A stretch of 22,381 bases of DNA. Source: Hofstenia miamia. Taxonomy: Eukaryota > Xenacoelomorpha > Acoela. The translations under genes and the position numbers were made by a program. The stretch is from assembly GCA_004352715.1 (NCBI GenBank), contig SCFE01000054.1, positions 274,269 through 296,649 on the forward strand, written 5' to 3'. Below are positions 9,777 through 18,700 of the stretch, piece after piece; position 1 is the stretch's first letter, and every line of letters begins with the position of its first letter. The notes below the pieces were generated by a model. It did not search any database, had not been told where the DNA came from, and saw only the letters and a program-made list of their open reading frames with translations.

Positions 9777-12700
9777 TATATTTCTTGTTTAGCAATTCGG
9801 GCAATGACAACAATCGAAGTGATAGATCAGCGCGTGGCAGAGGAAATCATTCACATTGTACGTATATTACAATATTTTTGCATGAATTTGTTTTAATTTT
9901 AAGACGTGCGATTTTTCATTGCCGTCAATGCACGTTTGAAGCATTAATCAAGAACTATTGATCTTTTATGCATTTAAATATCGAATGCTTAATAAATACC
10001 GACGAATAATGTGCTAAATTGCGGAAAAATAGTAGTTTTGCAGCTTAGCTAAATTTATAAATACAAAAACACTAGGAAATTTATCAATTAATTGAATACA
10101 ATTTATTGTATTATATTATATGTATCTTAGTTATTAAAGACATGTGAAAACTGTTTTTTTGAGGAATGTCTAAAGAAAGAAGGAAAGAAATTTATCTCGA
10201 AAATAGAGTTTTTTTATTCATGCTCCTGTCAAGCAATAGGTACACCCACAGAGAGGTGTATTAACCATCAAATTCCTAGGTGTATTTTTTTATTTTTTAT
10301 GCAAAATAGCATTGCTAAACATACTCTGTCACATGGAATACAAATTATGCATGTTTATGTGGCAGAAATCTGTCTTCAGGCTGAACTCACCAAAACAATT
10401 TTCACAGTATAGCAACATGTATTTCTTGATTTTGCTTTATATGTATCCTTCTTCAAACCTATTCATGCATCCAAGTGAGCCTATTTTAGCAACGTCTGCG
10501 AGAGGAGCTAACAATGGAAATAAAAAGCATTCTACTCCGATGAGCAATTCAAAAAATATTCAAGAAGCAGGTTAGTATTTCAACTTTTAATATAATTTTT
10601 ATAGGTGACTTGTATTTAACATCAAACTCTTCACATAGGAATTCGTATGTTAATCTTCACTATAAACTGTCTAATATTTAAATTTAGAAAGAGCAATTTA
10701 GGGGGAGATCCATCAAAGTTTAATGGCTCTTCTAAAGACGGTAGTGTGTTTTCTAAATTAATTTTAAATGGAATATTTTATTATCAACTCAGTTTTATCA
10801 AAGTTCTATAGCTTTAAACTTCTGTTTCTGTAGCTATTCTTAAAAAATTGCAGTTCGATTCGATACTACAATCAAAAAACAATACGAAAAACAATATTTT
10901 GTGAATATCTGAAGTTGCATAAAGTTGCCGATATACTAGAATTTTAGTAAACGTGCATTCATCAGTAATTCTTCTTTTCTGTTTTTCAATATCGCTTTGG
11001 GTCTGTAGTACATCCTTTGTTTCGTATCTTATTACATTTGATGCCTTTTTTCATACATGTAATTACTTTCGCACTAAATTTTATAGGCCGAAATATTTTT
11101 GGCGATATTTTATTTTCTTAATGCTTAAATTCTTAGTTTTCCAAAGAAAATGTGAGAAATTTCTCGGTTATTTGCAAAATAATGTTTTGTGATCCTAACT
11201 TTTAGGCTACGCCGACTTAGCACTGAGTGATAAAAGAATGGAGAGTCGCCTGAGTAAAAAGAAGCCGAAGGCAACTCTACCTAAAGAAGGCCTTATTGAT
11301 GAAAAATTTGAAAAATTTCATTGTGCAACTGTTTGTTCAAAGATAAAAATTATTCCCTTTTCAGAATTAAAAACACCCATTTTGAAGAAGATATCCAGCA
11401 TTAACGAAGATCAATATGTACATGAAGTTGCATATTTTGGCAATGAGCCCACCATGTCGAATGATGTAAGGTTTTTAGATATTTATTATATTACAACCTT
11501 AAGGTTTATCACACCTTATTGTTTTCCAAATATTGTTTCACCCTATTAAATTTATTTTGTAAAAATTTGGTTTTATTTTTAACAAAATTAGTTCATGGCA
11601 CATAAAAAATTTATATTGCAAAATTAGCGTGTTTTGTACTAATGCAATTATCGGAGTTGTGTAATTTGTTTTCGATCATTTCTGGATATATTTTGTACTG
11701 TGGAAGAAACTTTTGTACATGACTTTTGTAAAAATGTTGAATGTCGTTAATTGCTCATGTGAGTTTAAAGTTTTCTGATTAAGTTTGTTTTTGCAATAAT
11801 TTCCTAGGAAAAAATTATATAGAGTCAAATCTGGGAAATCATGCGATTGCCTCATTTCTGCGAATCAGACGTCTTCTAAGATTTGTCTTAAGCCAATTTT
11901 TTAAAATTGGCTCTATTTTTTATAAAGCATTTGTTCGTTTAAAACTTAAAAATTTATAAGATTTCGTATTCATTACCGTTGATAGTCCTTAAATTTCAAT
12001 GCTTTAAATATATTCCAAATTTTTATCATCGATACTTGAACATTGATATTATCTAAGTTTGAAATCTCATGGGTTTTCCTCTAATCTATTGATATTGACT
12101 GTGAGAGTTGTTTTACTTCCAAGACTGCAAACAGCAATGTTGTCAACATCAACATCATCATGCTGCTTTAGTAGTTACTCAAATTTCATAAATTTAAGCT
12201 TTTGCAAATGTATTAAGGTCTACGTTTAAGAACTTGGTTTTCTATTACAGCAAATTTCAAATATCCAACTAAAATACAGCTCAACAGTAAACTAAGGTGA
12301 AATCAAACTAAATGAAATGTCAGTGAACTGGTTTTTATCGTCTTGATTGTCGAGATTAGTTATATAGGCTTGATATAGAAGCTAGCTAATGTGGAAAGCG
12401 GAAAACAGTATCTATTGACTGATTCAAGCAAATTAGTTTAAAAGATAATTCAAATATTTCTGATACGATTTTGATATATTTCCTCAATTGTTTTTATTTT
12501 GTTAATAGATGCTTCTGCACATATTAATATGTTCACATGTACATATACAACATAAAATCGTACTCTATAAATAGCAAGTCCAAGCATATTATTATATACC
12601 TCTGCAACTGTAAGGCTTTTTTAATAGACTAGTGGATCCTAATTTTAAAATTAGACATTAAATCAATTTACATTTTACTGTTGCGAATACTCATTGTCTT

Positions 12701-15700
12701 ACTGACAACTTTTAACTGATGCTGCACAAAAACTGCAGCATAGCAGTAACCCACGTACTATTAAGGCAGCTGCAGAGTTAGTTTTGACATTGGCATTGTT
12801 AACAGGTGAAAATGTAGCTTAGAATTAGCGTAAACAAGAACAAACTTGCAAGAACACTTACTAAGAATGCTCTTATGTTGAACTAGGAATGATATTAGAC
12901 CAATCAAAATTCAGACAACATGCTATGTGACTTCTAGGAATCCAATGTCCTTCTCTATTTATTTGAAATAGTTGTTAAAACTTCAAAAATCACTAAATTG
13001 TTATTGATATTGACAAGGCTATAAGATCTCGTTATATAACTAAAATCTTATCCTTTGTGACACCCCAATTCATATTAGTTCTTTACACTTTATGTGATTT
13101 TTAATTGAGTTTTTTGCTTTAAATGACATTTTCTTTTAAATAAATGCATTATGCTTTATGTATCCGTGAACATACCTAGATTTAAATCGTTTTTTCTTCA
13201 TTTTCTTAAAGTAATGCTGTAAATCGTGACATTACAGACTATGTATGTGCTTTCTCTATCTACCTTCTATGAAAATCAATTTTGTATTCGTTACGTCTAC
13301 AATATTAAATTATAATTTTAGATTGGTCTTTCAAAATTTAAAAAAGAAATATCAATTGATATTGATATCCATGAACTCCATCCTTATCAAATGGAAGCAT
13401 TGAAAGTTGTGGAACTTGGCCATGATTTATTGGTGTGCGCTCCAACATCTGCAGGTAAAACGATTGTCGCTCAATTCGCAATGTCTCATTTTAAAGAAAA
13501 GAGGATCTTTTACACTAGTCCAATAAAGGCTTTAAGGTTTTTTAATATTGGTATTTTATAATTAGTTTTATTGTAACCCTAAGCAGCCCAATGTATCTAG
13601 AAGTCGACAATAAACCGAATCGTGATCCAAACCGCGGTTGTGGGTGCAAACCAAAACCCCCGTTTTATACGGTTTTTAATCACTGGTTATTATTGACTTT
13701 ACGCCTAGCACGCAGCTTGCCCTATCAAACGTTTCTAAATCACAACAACATGACCACAGTTAGCGTTAGTCATTGCGCAATCATTGTAGCTTGTAGCCGC
13801 ACGTGGGCACGAAGTGATAGTTTCCCGTTTCGCACATACCAGCTATGAATCAAACTCACTTTACGACGATTTTACATGCATTTCAGTTAAGCATGCCTAT
13901 TGAACGGTAAACCGAACAGTGATCTGAAACCGCGGTTTTTTTTCTCAAAACCGAACTGAACGGATCCGATGCTGAATTGCATAAACCGTTGACCTTTAAT
14001 TGTATCCATACGGAGACTATCGGTTTAGTCGTTATTCTCAAACAATTATCTCCAAGGCGATTCTGGAGTTTGGAAATCATGGTATTTGGATGCATCCTTG
14101 GGTATGATTGTTCACCTGATATAGTGAAAATTTGTCATAAAAATTATTTTTGAAACATCCACTTTTGTCAATGGAAAGTCCGATTTTGGCAAGAAATTGA
14201 ATTTCTTTCCATACCTAATATCCAGATAAAAAAGCGGTGTAAAACCAGTGGCAGCAACATTCTAGCTCAACTATTTTGTATTTCATATGAAGAAATTGAA
14301 TTTCTTCCCATACTTAATATCCAGATAGAAAAGCGGTGTAAAACCAGTGGCAGCAACATTCTAGCTGAACTATCTTGTATTTTGTATATAGTTTACCCAA
14401 GTCCGTCCAGGCGCGCATGCGTAAAATCAGACGTCGTCGCAATCCCCCTCCTAGACGTGTTTGCAATTTTCAGATGAAAACCTTAAATATTTTGTTATTT
14501 AGTGAATTCTGAACGTGTAACATTTTTTCATAGACTCTATCACAAACTGTAAGAAGTGCCTCGACTGCTTAGAGTTTAGTTAATTTAATATCATTTTCTA
14601 AAATTTGATTTTTTATCACTTTAATTTACATGTTTAGTAACCAAAAATTCTCCCAATTTGAAAAGATTTATAAAGAAGATGTTGGACTTGTTACAGGAGA
14701 CGCAAGTAAGAATACAGAGGGGAGAATAGTGTTAATGACTACGGAGATTTTGCATGAGTTTTTGCAGAAGGATGGAGCTCATTCAAATGATTTCGAAAAC
14801 GTTGGCTGGGTGGTGTTTGATGAATTTCATTACATATCAGACGAAGAAAGAGGGTTTGCTTACGAAGAAATTATCATTCTTTTGCCTAGAGAAATTAAGA
14901 TAATTTTTCTTACAACAAATATCTCAAATACCAGTGAGATTATTTCATATGTTTCCCGCATTCGCCAACATCCTTGTCATTGCATCATTAGCCATAAGAG
15001 ACCAATCCCTTTGGAAATGTACTTGGTGCAGGGCGATGCTATGAAAAAATTTGAAAATGCTAAAAATTTAAGAGAACATCTTCTATTTTTTGGTCGTAAG
15101 TCGTCGAAGGCAAATTCTAGTTTGTACATTGTAGAACAAAATGTAATTCGTGGAACAAGGAATTGTAGAGTAGATCGCTCCATTGCGGATACCATTATTA
15201 AACTTTCTAATTCACTTAAAGAAAGAGACCTTCTCCCAGTAATTGTGTTTTGCTTCAATCGATTAGATTGTGAGCTGCTCCTGTCGCTAATGGCAAAGAA
15301 GGATTTCACTAGCGCAGACGAAAAAAAAGAAATTAATGAAATTATTGAAGAAAACTTAAATGCGCCTGCCTTTGAGAAAATAAATTCAGAAATGTATTTA
15401 ATTAAAAACCCTCTTGAATGCATCAGAAAGGGCATGGCCATTCACCATTCAGGCCTAATTCCAGCAGTGAAAGAAATTACGGAGAAGTTGTTTGAACAAA
15501 ACAAAATAAAGGTTTTGTTTGCTACAGACACTTTTTCAACTGGAGTAAATATGCCCGCGAGAACCGTCATCATTTCAAATCTTATTAAGTACGATGGAAA
15601 TAAATCTAGATTAATTAGGAAAGACGAGTTCACCCACATGGCCGGGAGGGCGGGGCGCCGTAGAGATGATGATCAAGGCATAGTCATCGTTATACTCAAC

Positions 15701-18700
15701 AAAGAAATTCAAAAGAAATCAAATGAACTACAAGGGATTTTCTTTGGGGATGAAATGAGATTAGATAGTCGCTACCATTTGTCAGTTAGTATGATTTTGA
15801 ATCACTACAACCCGGAACAAAATGGCTACAGGGTTGATGACATGATCCAACGATCATTTCTTGCATTTCAATGTCGAGAGCAGGATGATTATACCCGATT
15901 GCAGGTGCTGAATAGGATGAGAAAAAATCTTTTGAAATTTCTTCAATTCAAAGGTTTTATAGAAAATGAGGATTTTGATGAAAAAGCATCGATTGCCAGA
16001 TCTCTCAGCAACTTTGGTTTAATTGAATCGGAAATTCTGGAAAAAATTGATTTTAGAAACTGCACGCATGTCGAGCTTGTCCAAATGATTATTTGTTTAA
16101 TGTATCGTCAAAAATCAGCAGACAAAACTTTAGACAATGCAGAAGCATCTAATTCATCAAACTTGGGAACTATGCTCAAGATGATTGATGATTACCAAAA
16201 ATATTTTGACACTGAAATTCGAAAAGATGTCTGCGCTGAGTGCAAGGGATTTGGCGATGATTGTTTCTGCTCACAATTGCGGAGTGAGTCAACTACCGAA
16301 TTCTGTATTTACATCATAATTTAGTTCTTAAAGACTTCGCCCCAACTGGAGCCCATTGCTTAAGTTTGGTCAAGGCTGCAGAGTCATGGATGAATGGCAA
16401 ATCATTCACAGAAGTTTATGGAATCGCGAATTCCAACCGAAGTCGTCATCCTATTTTCGAGGTATGCCACTTTAATCTTTATTTTCTGTTTTTGTTACCT
16501 CAATTCTTCATCAAATTTAACAAAGTATGAATGCGAAACAAAACTCTGAATTTTGTTACAATTTTTTGTTTCACGTTGACACAATTGGATTTATGAATTT
16601 TTATATATAATACAAGTAATAGAAATTACCCCCGATGTCTGTATCAATTACTATATTCTGAGAGTAAATAGTAAATCAATAGTCGTTACTGATATAAACA
16701 TCATAGATATTCAGTTAAAGATGAATTCTATTTCACACTCGGAGGAAGCCGATGAGAGTCATTGCTTGCTAAGCTTTTCGAAAATACAACTGGCTGGATA
16801 ACATTAAGGGACTTTGATATATATATATATATAATGAAAAGATATACATAGCCATTAAAATTAAGCTCTTGATTTAGTGGTATACTCCAGGATTGTCCAG
16901 CGGGTGGGGATTCGTGGTGCCCTTTGGGAATCTGCATAATCCTCGTGGGGTAGGATGAAGTGGAAATGAACTTGTGCCCCATGGCTTTCATGGATATTTG
17001 TGTGACTAGTGCTGCAACTCCGGTTTTTATTGCTTTCCAAAATCAAAGAGAAGACGACGTATATTTCTATGTTACTAGACAATGACTTCCAGTTCAACTA
17101 TGAGAATGTAGTTGCTATTATTGCTGCTCCGCCACCTCAGAAATACATTCTCTGCATCAGGCTGAATTATAGAAAGAGAAGCGACTTGCCAAACGCTAAT
17201 TTTTTTTTCAAAATTCAGGCTCTTTCAAAGAACAATCAGATTGATTCTTTAATAGAGTAAAACAAGGTTATTACAATGATTTTGAGAAACACGTTATAAC
17301 TAAAATAACTAGCAACCTCTCAATTTGTCGGATCTTGAATATTATAGCTACATTATTTTGCATATTGCACTATAAATATACTATTTCTCTTCATTACATA
17401 TATATATATATATATATATACATAAATTGCATAAATTTGGTGAAAACCCATTAAACAAATATAGTAAGCATAGATATAAATACATATGCATTGTATCGTG
17501 AACATCCATCAGATTCCATGTTGATCAATATTCTGTGCCGCGGGCGTATGCACTTTTGCTGCAGTGCAAAGAATTTATTCTAAAACAGAATATTGATGTG
17601 AAGCAAGATTCATCCAGATGTTGTCTCCACCAATTGCTATAGTGTAAATCTTTTCCAGCTAATTCTTGTTGTTCATTAAGTGACCTTGCTGTCATGATTT
17701 GTCTACACAGAGCACTAGTTCAATATGAATTATTGTACTTTGATAGATAACTTTGTTACAATTCCTTGTGAGGACTATCAATTGGATTCCAATTAATCTT
17801 TTCTAAGATTAGTGCTGCCATCAGGAAAATAGGATGCGGTGAATCAACACGAGTTATAGTTAGTGATAAATTCACTATACCTTTTTATCTTCAAATTTAT
17901 CTAACTAGGTTTCAAATTAATATTAGACAATTTCAATTTAATCAAATATAAAAAGTCACTCTTGGACTATTTCATGTAACATATGTAAATGTAACTTACA
18001 CAGATGTTATTAAAAAATGTGGATGTGCATTTTATTGCAGAAATCTATATCTTGATTCAAAATTTTTTACATCTGTATTAGTATCTTCATCATAACATAG
18101 AAATGTCATTATAAGTTTGTGTTAGTTTAATTCATTGAGCAGTGCCATGATTTGCCAAGGCAGTCCAATTTACTCAACTAAGTAACTTTTAATTAATAGA
18201 AAACAGCATGTCCCTTTTCTTAGCATTGTCAATGTAATAAATGTGTTATATGACAATTTTTATGTATATTTAATCTTAGGGAGGTGCTTAGTACAATGCT
18301 ACATGCCTTTGTTCTTTATTTACTAGTGTATGCATTGTGCAACAATAAATTTTATGCATATCTATATCGCCAGAGCTAAATACTTTACTAAACTTTGATA
18401 TACATAAAACAAAGTTGTCCCATAATGCATTTATTGGCGTGAGAATGCTTAGAAAAAATTTGAAAGAAAGTTTTGAATCTCTTCAAAAATTTTAATTTTT
18501 TAACTTGGTCACCTATTATCTGTTGTTTTCTATTAATTTCATATTTCTAGTGTAACATTCCATCAAGAACCAAATTTGGTGCAAGTCACCTATTAATTAA
18601 TATAGCAATCAAACTTTTAAAACTTCTATCATAACAAGTATGCAGTAGAATTTGAGGGAATATCTTAGATACTGAAGAATTATGAATCTTAAGAATCTGA

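Noticed and set aside
14630-14632. ATG as start of the helicase
   Set aside because: It lies in the intron and overlaps the splice acceptor; motif I and Ia are on an upstream exon that joins in phase.
14977-15639. Minus-strand frames of 154 and 65 codons
   Set aside because: They are antisense shadows of the helicase exon.
17009-17260. 83-codon frame in the last intron
   Set aside because: The frame is in an intron with no family match and contains microsatellite-flanked, repeat-like sequence.
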